Source of the DNA: Stomoxys calcitrans
Taxonomy: Eukaryota > Arthropoda > Insecta > Diptera > Muscidae
Direction of reading: 5' to 3'
Length of the DNA: 64,000 nucleotides
Assembly: GCF_963082655.1 (NCBI RefSeq)
Contig: NC_081556.1
Coordinates: 124,001-188,000, forward strand
Made by a program: the position numbers and the translations under genes. Under the pieces are notes generated by a model that did no database searches, was not told the DNA's origin, and was given only the letters and a program-made list of their open reading frames with translations. How positions within the stretch are numbered: the stretch's first letter is position 1; each line of letters opens with the position of its first letter. Shown piece by piece: positions 1 through 11,795 of the stretch.

Positions 1-241
1 ATTTACGTAGCCATTCAACCAGAAATGAGCCTCATCGTTGAACAAAATTTGTCAAAATTTGAACACATTTCGAACCGAACACTGATTTTGGTAATAAAAT
101 TCAATGATTTGCAAGCGTTGCTCGTTAGTAAGTCTATTCATGATGAAATGTCAAAGCATACTGAGCATCTTTCTCTTTGACACCATGTCTGAAATCCCAC
201 GTGATCTGTCAAATACTAATGCATGAAAATCCTAACCTCAA
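1..241 (-). mobile_element. mariner-like DNA transposon, 5' end, internally deleted
   Basis: Read on the minus strand, an ATG at 141-139 opens a short N-terminal transposase piece starting MNRLTNEQRLQIIEFYYQNQ (helix-turn-helix type). It runs into a stop, and immediately afterwards, in another frame, comes FNDEAHFWLNGYVN, the region around the first catalytic Asp of mariner-type transposases. In an intact element these parts lie far apart, so the copy has lost its middle. The likely terminal sequence TTGAGGTTAGGATTTTCATG lies at about 241-222. The element continues off the window's left edge. Family assignment is from motif recognition. Confidence 0.7.
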
Positions 242-1464
242 AAAAATCACCCTTTATATGTATCCCCCGATTTACACTTTTAGGGCCTTTGCAAGCGCAT
301 TTATCAACCTATTTTCTAAAAACTAGGCACAGTGATTTCCTCTATGACTCCCACAATTTGTATGGAGTTTAAAAGAATTTTTTTTTTTTCATTTCGACGA
401 CTTGGAATAATTGCCCCATGTGGTGTAGGGTATCGAAAGGTCGGCTCTGCGTGACTTTAGCCCGTCCTTACATGTTTTAGTTTGAAATGGTGGAAAGCAC
501 AACACGTGTTTGGTCAGATTAATTGAGATTTTGTGTGACGCTATCGGAGGCAAATTACATTTTCGTTTTTTCTTTAATTAAGATTTGAGTATTTGTGACG
601 ATCTTTTGTTTATATATGAACGGTGATTTTCTGAAAAAACAAGTGTTTCTTAGTAATTTGCATAAAAAAATTGGAGATTAAGCTTAAGGTGAGTGTATTC
701 CGAAATAGTCATGTGCTTCGTAGTGGGCATCGATAGCTAGAGGTTGTGAAATCATTGCAGTTGCCGTTATATACCTACTCTCGGACCTCGATTATCTGGA
801 TGCTGGGACCGGATAGTGGATGGAATCACATTTTTTGCACATATTTGATATAATATTCAACTGCGGTGCATTTTTATATTTTATCATTATTTATAATGGA
901 AAGAAATGAATACAATTTTAAATTCAAAGATTTGCTTCTCTGGAAAAAGCTAGATTTACATATGGTAATAGGAATCGATTCTTTTCTCTGATGGCAGCAG
1001 TAATGATTTAAGCTCCAATATCAAATCACATACACATACTTTTCGAAAAAAAATTTGAGTAATTATGCAAGATTTTAGTATGCTTAAAGAACCACATAAT
1101 ATTATCTAATTTTTGTGAAAATGGGCGGAAAATTCACTCACTTGGTTTCCTTTTGAAGCGATGTTTTGAAATTCAGGCAATTTTGTGGCTAGGACAATTT
1201 AAAATTCGTCATATTTGCAGGATCATTTGAAATTTGTCTTTACAGGAAGTTGGAATATTCTATGTCTTTTCCTCTCAAATCTTCACGCAAAGACGGTTAT
1301 AGGTATAATTTCAGCTAGTAGCATTTTTGAGTTGCGTTTATAGTCTGCTCGAAGGATCACATTAATTTTCTAGTCCTTATGCGGCATGACTGAATATGAG
1401 ACCATCCACAGCAACCAGAGTCGTTGGTCAGTTCGAAGGACCTTTAAAAATTTTACTAGTTTAA
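242..1464. other. AT-rich DNA, nothing recognised
   Basis: No convincing ORF, RNA gene or repeat structure was recognised in this stretch. Confidence 0.5.
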
Positions 1465-2945
1465 AAACAAGTAAAAGCGTGCTAAGTTCGGCCGGGCCGA
1501 ATCTTATATACCCTCCACCATGGATCGCATTTGTCGAGTTGTTTTCCCGGCATCTCTTCTAAGCTAAAAAGGATATAAGAAAAGAATTGCTCTGCTATTA
1601 GAGCGATATCAAGATATAGTCCGGTTTGGACCACAATTAAATTATATGTTGGAGACCTGTGTAATATTTCAGCCAATTCGTATAAGAATTGCGCCCATTG
1701 GGGCTCACGAAGTAAAATAGAGAGAACGATTTATATGGGACCTGTATCGGGCTATATACCGATTCAGAACATAATAAACACGTTTGTTGATGGTCATGAG
1801 AGGATCCATCGTACAAAATTTCAGGCATATCGGATAATAATTGCGACCTCTAGGGGTCAAGAAGTCAAGATCCCAGATCGGTTTATATGGCAGCTATATC
1901 AGGTTATGAACCGATTTGAACCTTATTTGACACAGTTGTTGAAAGTAAAAATAAAATACGTCATGCAAAATTTCAGCCAAATCGGATAGGAATTGCGCCC
2001 TCTAGAAGCTCAAGAAGTCAAATCCCCAGATCTGTTTATATGACAGCTATATCAGGTTATGGACCGATTTCAACCATACAAGGCACAGTTGTTGGATATT
2101 ATGACGAAATACTTCGTGCAAAAACTCATTCAAATCGGATAAGAATTGTGCCCTCTAGAGGCTCAAGAAGTCAAGACCCAAGATCGGTTTATATGGCAGC
2201 TATATCAGGTTATAAACCGATTTAAACCATACTTGGCACAGTTGTTGGGTATCATAACAAAACACGTCGTGCGAAATTCCATTCCAATCAGATAAGAATT
2301 GCGCCTTCTAGAGGCTCAAGAAGTCAAGACCCAAGATCGGTTTATATGGCAGCTATATCAGGTTATGGATCGATTTGAACCATACTTGGCACAGTTGTTG
2401 GATATCATAACAAAACACGTCGTGCAAAATTTCATTCTGATCGGATAAGAATTGCGCACGCTAGAGGCTCAAGAAGTCAAGACCCAAGATCGGTTTATAT
2501 GGCAGCTATAGCAGGTTATGGACCGATTTGAACTATACTTTGCACAGTTGTTGGATGTCATAACAAAACACGTGGTGCAAAATTTCATTCCAATCGGATA
2601 AGAATTGCGCACTCTAGAGGCTCAAGAAATCAAGACCCAAGATCGGTTTATATGGCAGCTATATCAAAACATGGACCGATATTGCCCATTTACAATACCA
2701 ACCGACCTACACTAATAAGAAGTATTTGTGCAAAATTTCAAGCGGCTAGCTTTACTCCTTCGGAAGTTAGCGTGCTTTCGACAGACAGACGGACGGACGG
2801 ACGGACGGACATGGCTAGATCGATATAAAATGTCGCGACGATCAAGAATATATATACTTTATGGGGTCTCAGGCGAATATTTCGAGCAGTTACAAACAGA
2901 ATGCCGATATTAGTATACCCCCCATCTTATGGTGGAGGGTATAAT
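1465..2945. mobile_element. Non-autonomous repeat element with inverted ends and six 153-bp internal units (copy A1)
   Basis: The left end carries CCGAATCTTATATACCCTCC and ACCATGG. The right end (about 2928-2942) carries TATGGTGGAGGGTATA, the reverse complement of TATACCCTCCACCATA, so the element has inverted termini. Inside, a phrase like TCAAGACCCAAGATCGG recurs at 1865, 2018, 2171, 2324, 2477 and 2630, exactly 153 bp apart each time. Near the right end are GACGGACGGACGGACGG and a TATATATACTTTATGGGGTC block. No transposase is encoded; short ORFs here are accidental. Related copies lie near 7.4, 10.1, 33.8 and 63.4 kb. Confidence 0.7.
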
Positions 2946-2984
2946 AAAGAATGAATCTTTTCTCTGGCGGTAGGCAGTTTCGAC

Positions 2985-3300
2985 TTTGTCTCTTAACTAC
3001 CTCCCACCTCCCTTTTAAAGTGAGAGTTGAATGGTAAATCCACGTGAGTAGCAACTCGAACATGACTTGTAATCGAGTTTCCAATTTTTTCTTCATGGTG
3101 GTTAGAGAATGTAATACTTCTTTTGTGTATGATGATTAGCTTGGCTTTGGTAGGATTGAAACGTAATGTGTATTTGACATCCCAACAATATACAAAGTTC
3201 TAGTCATTATTTATATCAGAAATACTGGTTTGGACTTCAGTTTGACGCTGAAAAACAGTGAAATCCGTTACATGTAAGAATCAAATGTATGCTGACATGA
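2985..3300 (-). pseudogene. Non-LTR retrotransposon reverse-transcriptase fragment
   Basis: On the minus strand the translation shows a degenerate catalytic box (VTDFTVF in place of YADDFTVF), then ISDINNDxNFVYCWDVKYTL and RFNPTKAKLIIIHKRSITFS. This order (catalytic DD box, helix, NPxKxK) matches the palm-thumb junction of LINE-type reverse transcriptases. Stop codons and the lost Asp show that it is dead. No terminus or target-site duplication was identified. Confidence 0.6.
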
Positions 3301-5127
3301 CCAGTTATCGCTACAATATAAGGACTGAGATCTTTGAATAAAGTATCTGCAGTCTGCAATCCCAGTCACTTTGACAATTAAGTTTGTTGTTGAAAGGGGT
3401 AAACACGTATGCCTCCAATATCCACCTGTTGAACCAACCGTGGCTTAATTATCGCATATGTGAACGAGTATTTAAGCCATGTGATGATAATTTTAAAAAA
3501 TTTTCTTCAAAATGAATATAAAAGTGATTAAATTTATATGCAATTTCTTTCGATACGAAAGCTTACTCGATTACGCACATATGTATGTCGTAATTCGGTC
3601 CCAGATCGTATCCGCTAATTCGGGAGATTCTTCAACAAATTGCCATACTTACCTCTTTCATGGTGTCCTCACTGCCTGTGCAGAAATTTTTACTCACATT
3701 TAATCTCTCAGCGATTGACGTTTTCAAGTTCAGAGTGGCCCAAATAAGCTGGATCGTTCACAGCCCCTATTTTGTGGACATCTGTCAATTGCCCCGCAGA
3801 GTCATACCATCAAATTTCGGTTTCTCCGAATGTTTCAAGGGGTATTTGGGTAGCTGGGGGAAATGAAGTATATAAATGGCGTGGTAACAACATGTTTGTA
3901 CTAAAATCCCTTTGTACATGGGCGGCATGTTCGTTGGTGACAAATCACCTCGAGTTTCGTTCCACCAATTAGTAACAATTGCACATTATGAAACTAACAT
4001 TGTTATTAAAATAATTGGTAATTGTGCTATTTGAAACCGATTGTGGTGAGGTGAATAGGAGAAGGGCACATTCAGACATTCACACGATATCCAATTGAAT
4101 TATGCAATGGTTGCGATTGAATTGTGAAAACTAAAATCTGCGAATTACTCATGATGCAATATCGGCAAAAATGTTATCATTGAAAAGTTTTACAAATTTG
4201 CTAATAGTAACACCAGTTCGAAGCCAGAGTGGAATGCAATAAGCAGTCAGTTTACATTACGACCTTGGTGTTTTTTCCAGAAGAGACGTTTTGTTACTTA
4301 AATACAATAGAGAGTAACTTGTTTTTTCATACAAATGTTTGTCAGTTTATATACAAAATGTTAGGATTTTATTTTCAGGAAATAATCGTGGAGCATTTGG
4401 TTGAATGGAAACATTTTTATTCACTAGAACATTTAAGTTTGATTTTAAAGATGTACTTTGTCAGAGTTTAAATTTTGTACAAACAGTATATTTAAACTTA
4501 TTATTGGACGTATAAAGATATCTTCGCGAAATATGTTATATGGTTATAGCTGTGGTGTTTTCCTGAGTAGGTGCAAAATTTCAGGGTCCTAGAAGGCCCG
4601 GGGCCGATTGGTGGGCTTTCAATGTTGGTCATTTCGGCCCTACAAAATTTTGTTCGGACTACCAGAAGCGCACTGATGGTCCGATTTTCAAAATTTTTTA
4701 TTTACTGGAAAGTGCACAAAACCCTACAAAAATATGCTGTTGTGTGCGGGATATCTTTATAGTGTCCAAGAAATTCGTCGAACAATTTCTTTTTTTAATT
4801 TTTGCACAGGCTGGTATCTTAGTTGTAATCGATTTAAAAATGTTCAGCTTATGTGGATAGCCACCAAAAAGTTTCAGTGGAATTCAGGTTAATATATAAC
4901 ATGGTATGGAATGTGGGAATGGGAATGGGATTGGGTATAATACGCTAAATTGAAAGCTTTAGGAAAAATTTTCTTTATAGAGTCGAAGCAATGAAATTAT
5001 CTTTTTTTTAATAAGCCAAAATTAGCATTTTTCACAATTTTTGATTTGTAACTTTTGATTGAAGAATCAAACCTTAGCATATAATGCGGCAAAAAGATAA
5101 ATTTTTTCAGCTATTCAAATAAGTTGA
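3301..5127. other. AT-rich DNA with unassigned repeat-like stretches
   Basis: No gene recognised. About 4570-4760 has a GC-richer stretch (GGCCCGGGGCCGATTGGTGG) that looks like part of a dispersed repeat but could not be assigned. The open frames here lack codon or motif support. Confidence 0.4.
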
Positions 5128-5403
5128 AAATTCAATAAAGTAGAAAGAGTCATATGAAGAAACTAAACACAAAGAGGCATTCTACAGTTTCTTTATAGGA
5201 CGGATTTCAGCAATTTTTTTTAATTTAATGTACAAATTGCTTAGTTAAACCTAATTTTTATTTTTTTTTTCACTGTACACCCATATATGTATATACACAC
5301 ATATTGTCAGTAAAATAAATTTACGTACACAACATATATACAACCAAATGCTTGCTCTTTGTGTTTAGTTTCTTCATATGACTCTTTCTACTTTATTGAA
5401 TTT
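5128..5403. repeat. Perfect 49-bp inverted repeat with 178-bp spacer
   Basis: The arm at 5128-5176 is an exact reverse complement of the arm at 5355-5403 (49 of 49 bases, e.g. GAGTCATATGAAGAAACTAA against TTAGTTTCTTCATATGACTC). The spacer is AT-rich and non-coding. It would form a long hairpin if transcribed, and could be a small foldback element. Confidence 0.9.
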
Positions 5404-7385
5404 CATATGCATCCAGTCAATACGTATAGAACAAGTTCAGATGTCAATCTTATTTACACCCTAATATCAGTGAAAGCGAGAAAAACTAGAAAAAAAAACA
5501 AACAAAAAAGTTTACGTGCACACCCACTTCTCAATACGTTTTCGCTACTTGCAGTACTTTTGGGGAATTTGGGGATTTATGATAAGCTCAAAAATCCATT
5601 TAAAATGGTTTGTTAAACCCATTAATAAATTATTTGAAAGTTGCCCTTTCTTTTAAGCAACTTTTTTTGCTGTTTTAATTAAGGTGAATAATTGGCATGT
5701 TTCACATGAATAAAAAAAACAGAGTATTATAAACAAATTAATTTACATACATATTTAAAATTGATCGTAACAAATAGCTAATTAGAATTTTGCGTACAAT
5801 GACACCAAACCTAGATCCTCATATATTCTTTTCCGTCCTCAGCGCCGTTTTTCAAGTCAATGTTATCTCTTACGTATTAAAATGCGATAATATTGATAAT
5901 ATTTATACACGAAGGCATTCTACAATTTCGTTTGGTATTTATCCATTCTATATGTTCACATTCTATTTTTTCCGCTTTTCAAAATTTTGCCATAACGTTT
6001 TTGACAATATTTTTTTTTACTTTAACATTATAATTAAATAAATTATACCTTAATATAATAGGTATACATTTGTTTTATGTAAGATTTTTTTGAAAATGCC
6101 CACCCAATATTGGAAAACAAAGGAAAATTTAAATAAAAAACAACGACCTTGAGTTTGAAGTAAAATAACTATTTGAATAAATAAATAATTTTTTAATGGA
6201 GACATAAAAAGAACTGCACTTTCTATTTTTCTTGAAATTTTTTTGTCTAGCCACGAACTTTGTGTCTGTGTATGATAGAAGCGAGACATATATTTGACTC
6301 ATTCTCACTTCTTTTTACATTACATATTTATACTATTAAATAACAAATTAATTCGTACAATTAAAAATATGGTCAACGTATGACTTGTCTACCAATCACT
6401 TGGCGTGATAAAAAAGAAAATCGTATTTATATGTAAAAAATTATTGAAGCAATTAACACATGATTTGGAAAGTTTTATTTATAAGTCAATACCATTTTTA
6501 ATTGGTCAAATTTAGGTGTGCATTTTTGTCTGAGTACCTTAATACTTAAAAATTATTTTCCTTATTTTTTTTTTAAGTAAACTTGAGCAATAGGATCATC
6601 ATAATAAAATATTTAAGTTTCGCGAACATACTTTACTCTGAATAGCTTAGTGCAGTTTTTATTTTTCAGCGTAATACGATTTCGTTTTGCTATTGACATT
6701 GACATTTTCAATGCATAGTTGAACCTTTTGTTTGGTATCAATCATTTCCACGTTAACTGTTAATGCCCGAAATTTCGGCCAAAGCATTTATTGTTCGGCG
6801 ATAATCTCGACATTTCAATCTGCATGCATAGGTGAATGAGTGCGAGTGCTTATTACATTGCCATGCCTTTCTGTTTAAGTACCATTAGCTTTTTTATGTT
6901 CGAAAAGCAAACCCCAAAGCGCTCGTGGTGAGAAGCCAAGGCAATCTTACAACGCCAAGCTTGAATATGCCAGCTAACGAAGGTCATAATCAATTCTTAA
7001 CTTTAAATTCGAAATGATTTAATTAATAATCACATTAGGCATGTTTTTATAATGACCTCTTTATTTGTGCGAACAAATTGAAAAGGGACTAACGGTTTAT
7101 TTTTCATTTATGATTTGAATAAAGGAATTGCAGCATATCCTTTTATAAAATATTACAATATAAACAGCCAGAAGTAAGCATTCAAAGCATTTCATGAGGT
7201 GTACATGAAAAATGATGACAAAATGTGTGAAAATATTGTTTATTTCATTGCGTAGAAATTTGACACTCATTAAATGCGTGATGACTACCGCTGGCACGTT
7301 TTTTTTTTATTAATTGGGCCTTATCAATGGGGCTGTAGATCTGAGGCTCAAAACTCTTTCTATGAAAACACAAAATGCAAAGTTT
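5404..7385. other. AT-rich DNA, nothing recognised
   Basis: Very AT-rich, with many homopolymer runs. No gene, RNA or clear mobile element recognised. GGCATTCTACAATTTCG at about 5913 resembles the sequence flanking the left arm of the inverted repeat (GGCATTCTACAGTTTC, 5177), so a related repeat copy may lie there. Confidence 0.4.
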
Positions 7386-8292
7386 TTTATACCCACCACC
7401 GAATGATTTGAATATATTTATTTTGTCATTTCGTTTGCAACACATCGAAATATCTATTTCTGACCCTATAAAGTATATATATTCTTGATCGTCGTAAAAA
7501 TCTAAGACGATCTAGCCATGTCCGTCCGTCTGTCTGTTGCAATCACGCTGCAGTCTTTAAAAATGAAGATATTGAGCTGCAACTTTGCACAGGTTCTTTC
7601 TTTGCCCATAGGCAGGTTAAGTTCGAAGATGGGCTATATCGGACTCTACCTTGATATAGCCCCCATATAGACCAATCTGCCGATTTAAGATCTTAGGCCC
7701 ATAAGAGCCACATTTATTATCCGATTTTGGTGAAATACGAGACAGTGAGTTATGTAAGGCCACTCGGTATCCTTCTACAATTTGGCTCAGATCGTTCATT
7801 TAGACCAATCTCTCGATTTAAGGTCTTGACCCCATAAAAGGCATATTTATTGTCCGATTTCGCTGAAATTTGACACAGTGAGTTGTGTAGGACTCCTTGA
7901 TATCCTTTTTTAAGACGGCACAGATCGCTCCAGATTTGGATATAGCTGTCATATAGACCGATCTCTCGATTTAAAGTCTAGGCTCCATAAAAGGCGTATT
8001 TATTTTCAGATTTCGCTGAAATTTGACACAGTGACTTATGTTAGGTTTTTGAAATCCGTGTCCTATTTGATTCAGATCGGTCTATATTTGGGTATAGCTG
8101 CCAAAAAGACCAAAATTAAACAGTGACTTGTATTTATTAGACCACTCAATGTCCGTGCCGAATTTGGTCCAAATCGGATCATATTTCGATACAGTTGCTA
8201 TGGGTGCATAAATAATGGATTTTTCACCGGATTATGACGAAAGTTGGTTTACATATTTACTAGAGGTGGTGGGTATTTAAAGTTCGGCCCGG
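7386..8292. mobile_element. Non-autonomous repeat element with inverted ends (copy A2)
   Basis: The left end has TATACCCACCACCGAA and the right end has GGTGGTGGGTATTTAAAG, giving inverted termini. The left part carries TATAAAGTATATATATTCTT and CCGTCCGTCTGTCTG; the right end continues into TTCGGCCCGGCCGAGCC. Internal units centred on CGATTTAAGGTCTT fall at 7681, 7814 and 7967, the last two 153 bp apart. Same architecture as the copy at 33.8 kb. Confidence 0.7.
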
Positions 8293-8294
8293 CC

Positions 8295-8699
8295 GAGCCG
8301 CGGTCTACAGGTTGCGAATAGTAGAATGTTCCTTACAACCAATGGTTATCACACTTCCACGGCGAGCTTGCTCGCCAATGTGGCTGTAGACCTGAAGCTC
8401 GATAATCTTTCTATGAAATCACAAAAAAGCTATCAACATGTTTTCATATGAAAGGAACAATGAGAAACGAAAGATGATTTTCATTATTTCAAAGAGTAGA
8501 TGATTCTTATTCAGTATAACCTTGATATATAAATATATTCAAAAATATTATCATATGAAAAATAGTTTTCCATTATTTTTTTTTCGGGTGAAAGTGCAGA
8601 TTTATAGTGGTTGCTTAGAGCCGCGGTTTACAGGTTGCGAATAGTAGAATGCTCCCTACAACCAATGGTTATCACACTTCCACGGCGAGCTTGCTCACC
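8295..8699. repeat. Pair of 82-bp direct repeats 323 bp apart
   Basis: 8295-8376 and 8618-8699 are near-identical (GAGCCGCGGTCTACAGG versus GAGCCGCGGTTTACAGG, both continuing to CGGCGAGCTTGCTC). The spacer is AT-rich and non-coding. This could be a local duplication or very short terminal direct repeats. Confidence 0.75.
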
Positions 8700-8789
8700 T
8701 ATAGGAGCTTAAAGAGGATCGTTACATCCAAAAATATGTAGCTACTACAACAACAACAAAGAATTGAACCCCTGGTAATTCCACCTTAC

Positions 8790-9152
8790 TCCAGATTTTC
8801 ACCCTTCTAAAGGAAGTTAGCTCAACTAAAATAGGAAGAAACCTCACAGAAACGTTTAATACCTCAGCACGTTTCAGACAAGTAAACAGCATATCGAGTG
8901 ATCTATTTAATATCGTGCTTAAGAAGATTACTCTAGATGCATGTATGAATAGGCATGATACACTATTCGCAAAAGAACTCCTGTTGGTCGCCTTTTCCGA
9001 GGACATCGATATTATGGGCCAGTCATCGAGAGCAGCCAATGTGTGTCTGGCAGTCAATGGGATAAAACAAGGTTGTTGGTATCCCAATGAAACGAGAGAT
9101 ATCAATTTTGAAATAAGACGAAGAATAGTAATGGCTGGTAAATGCCAGATGG
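8790..9152 (+). pseudogene. Non-LTR retrotransposon reverse-transcriptase fragment (RTE/BovB-like)
   Basis: Translation on the plus strand gives GRNLTETFNTSARFRQ, SSDLFNIVLKKITLDA, LLVAFSEDIDIMG and EIRRRIVMAGKC. These align in order with the FRQGDPLS, DLFNIVLE, FADDIDIIG and EIxRRIV blocks typical of insect endonuclease/reverse-transcriptase elements. GDPLS is degraded and the catalytic FADD reads FSED, so the enzyme would be inactive. A SINE begins just downstream. Confidence 0.7.
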
Positions 9153-9155
9153 TGG

Positions 9156-9423
9156 CCACTGTGGCGCATAGGTTCGCATGTCCGCCTATGACGCCCAAAA
9201 TCCTGGGTTCCCGGCGTGAACATCAGATTAATTTTCAGCGGTGGTTATCCCAGATTAATTTTCAGCGGTGGTTATCCCTTTACAAATGCTGGCTATATTT
9301 GTGAGGTATCCTGCCATGTGGTGTCGCTATGTGGCATGCCGTTTGGATTCGGCATACAAAAGGAGGCCCTATTTCATGGAGCTTAAAACTTTAATCGGAC
9401 TGCACTCATTAATATGAGAGAAC
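9156..9423 (+). mobile_element. tRNA-derived SINE, left part (interrupted by an hAT-like element)
   Basis: Starts GGCCACTGTGGCGCATAGG (degenerate A box), followed by CCTGGGTTCCCGG (B-box position) and the family hallmark TTTTCAGCGGTGGTTATCCC, here duplicated in tandem. The tail matches TTTAATCGGACTGCACTCAT. The element resumes at 10099 after the nested insertion. Confidence 0.75.
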
Positions 9424-10098
9424 TAGATGTGTGCACGTGAGTGGTCTTGCAACAAGTAAATTACGCGTGAGTCACGCGATTTGTGGGTGAGATTCAAATC
9501 TAATCACGTGATCGAGCGTTAACGTGACTGAATTAAAATTGTTCATGCGTAAGTGTGATTCACGACTCTCAACGCTAATCATGACACACGAAATATCGCG
9601 ACCCATAACAAAATCGCCACTTAGGGTTGGTTTTTATTCTGTGACTGAAAAGTGGCTAAAATTTCGAGAGCGAAATTTCACACAATCATTGTTTTCGTTT
9701 CCATATGAAATCCCGTTTTTTATCTGCTCTTATTATTTTTTGCTTTATTTTTTCGGAAATTATTACAAAAAAAAAAAACATTAAACCAATAAAACAAACA
9801 GAAAGGATGCCGGCAATGGTAGCTATAATGATTTCAAGCGTTGCTAATATAATTTTTTCTATTTTCCTTACTATAAGCAGAGTAGTACTTTTTTGCCTAT
9901 TATTCGCTTCATGGACAAAAATTTTTTCAACCGTGATTCACAAGTTTTTCGTTCGTCGTGATTTTTTGTGAGTCATGCGTGAGTAAAAATTTATTTCTCG
10001 TGAGCGCGCGTGAACGTGAGTCGACATAAAAAAGTCGCGCATGAATATTTTTTTGTCTCGTGAGCGTGAGTGAAAAATCACTCACGTGCACATCTCTA
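9424..10098. mobile_element. Non-autonomous hAT-like element nested in a SINE
   Basis: The ends are TAGATGTGTGCACGTGAG and, read inward from the other side, TAGAGATGTGCACGTGAG (16 of 18 identical). It is flanked by GAGAGAAC (9416-9423) and GAGAGAAG (10099-10106), an 8-bp target duplication with one mismatch. Eight-bp duplications and TAGAGATGTGCA-like ends are characteristic of hAT elements. The interior (675 bp) has many subterminal CGTGAG/CTCACG words and no transposase. Confidence 0.75.
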
Positions 10099-10136
10099 GA
10101 GAGAAGTATTCCCTGTTCCTTAATGGAATGTTGGGA
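10099..10136 (+). mobile_element. tRNA-derived SINE, right part
   Basis: GAGAGAAGTATTCCCTGTTC continues the SINE interrupted at 9423 and matches the 3' end of the other copies (TGAGAAGTTTGCCCCTGTTC near 38385). Confidence 0.7.
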
Positions 10137-10955
10137 GCAATTCTTATCCGATTTTGCTGAAATTTTGCACGTGGTGTTTTGGTTTCACTTCCAATAACTG
10201 TGCTAAGTATGGCTCAAATCGGTTTATAACCTGATATAGCTGCCTTATAAACTGATCTTGGGTCTTGATTACTTGAGCCACTAGAGGACGCAATTCTCAT
10301 CCGGTTTGGCTGAAATGTAGCATGAACTGTTTTGTTATGTTATGTTTTAAATCGGTTTATAACCTAATATAGCTGTCATAAACCATAAACCAATCTTGGA
10401 TCTTGACTTCTTGAGCCGCTGGAGGGCGCAATTCTTATCCGATTTGGCTGAAATTTAGCATGAAGTATTTTGTTATGACTTCCAATGACTGCGAATAATA
10501 TGGATCAAATCGGTACATAACCTGATGTAGCTGCCATATAAACCGGCCTGGGATCTTGACTTCTTAAGCCTCTAGAGGGCGCAATTCTTATCCGATTTTG
10601 CTGAAATTTTGTACAACGGCTTCGCCCATGACCTTCAAGATACGTGCCCAATTTGGTCTTAATCGATCTATGGCCTCATACAGCTCCCACATAAACCGAT
10701 CTCCCGATTATGCTTATTGATCACCTAAAAGGCACAATTCTTAACCGAATGGACTGTGATATAACCCAATGACTTTTAATATGGTCTTCAACATTCAATT
10801 CACTTATGGTACGAATCGGACTATAACTTGGTATATCTCCAATAGCATAACAATTCTTATCCATTATTCTTTGTTTGCCTGAAAAGAGATACCGCGCAAA
10901 TAACTCGACAAATGCGATCCATGGTGGAGGATATATAAGATTCGGCCTGGCCGAA
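10137..10955. mobile_element. Repeat element of the 153-bp-unit family (copy A4, truncated)
   Basis: Contains inverted-orientation units TCTTGACTTCTTGAGCC/TCTTGACTTCTTAAGCC at 10401 and 10554 (153 bp apart), with an earlier unit at 10263 (138 bp, probably a small deletion). The right end has CCATGGTGGAGGATATATAA and GATTCGGCCTGGCCGAAC, the family terminus. The left end abuts the SINE at about 10136. Confidence 0.65.
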
Positions 10956-11795
10956 CTTTGTACGATTTGAGAGCGTCGGTACTATTTAAGAGCGTTAATC
11001 GAGGATAGGACTTTTCTGCATACAAAGTAAGTAAGAAATTCCTCTTTCTCACTTAGTTTACTTTTAATACAAAAAATTTTTGAGCACTTTTTGATTCATA
11101 TTCTTCCACTTAAATACAAGCTGAGACCCTTCCAAAAATGTATCATTTGCAGTAGAAAACTATCCGTCTTAAAACTTTGAACCTCGCACAAAGATTTGTT
11201 TGAGGAATGCTCACTCCTCCAATGCATCTGAGTTGAACTTTGAACTTTTTTTCACATCGATCTGTGTTGAAATCAGTGTTTGAAAGTCATTGTGTTTGTT
11301 ATCTAATAGTTAAAGCGGAATTGGAATGGAATCCTTTGAAATAATATTTACAATAATTCTCAGAAGTTTAAACGTGCTTGACATTTTTTAATGTAGACCT
11401 CATATGCATGGAATCTATCAACTGTTGAACACAACACCACAATATTTGTGACAGGGGTGCCAACGATTGATAAACCCACAACATCTGCAAGTAACGGTCA
11501 ATTCAAATTGAGTATAAGTGAACAGCAATGCTTCACACTGAAAGTTACTATCAGCATTCGTCGAGGCCATAAAAGTAGAATTGGACAGAACAAAACTAGT
11601 CTACTAATTGATTTCCATTATCGCCGTTCAAAGCAACTTCGGTGTAATAAGGTTTCCTTCATTGTTGTCTATGATTTATAAAATTTAACGAACATAAATG
11701 TGTACTTATACATGGGTTCGTGTGTGTGTGTATGAAGTTTACTTCAAATAATAGTTTTTGCATTTGTGCGTACACATGTAGGTGGGGTACTCATT
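10956..11795. other. AT-rich DNA, nothing recognised
   Basis: No gene or repeat recognised. A short TG-rich run lies around 11720. Confidence 0.4.

Noticed and set aside
2761..2830. GACGGACGGACGG run as a separate microsatellite
   Set aside because: It is a constant part of the repeat-family termini, also seen as CCGTCCGTCCG at 7.5 and 33.9 kb.
8722..9198. 158-codon minus-strand ORF opposite the reverse-transcriptase fragment
   Set aside because: The plus strand shows clear reverse-transcriptase blocks (FRQ, DLFNIVL, EDIDIMG); the minus frame has no motif and is a shadow.
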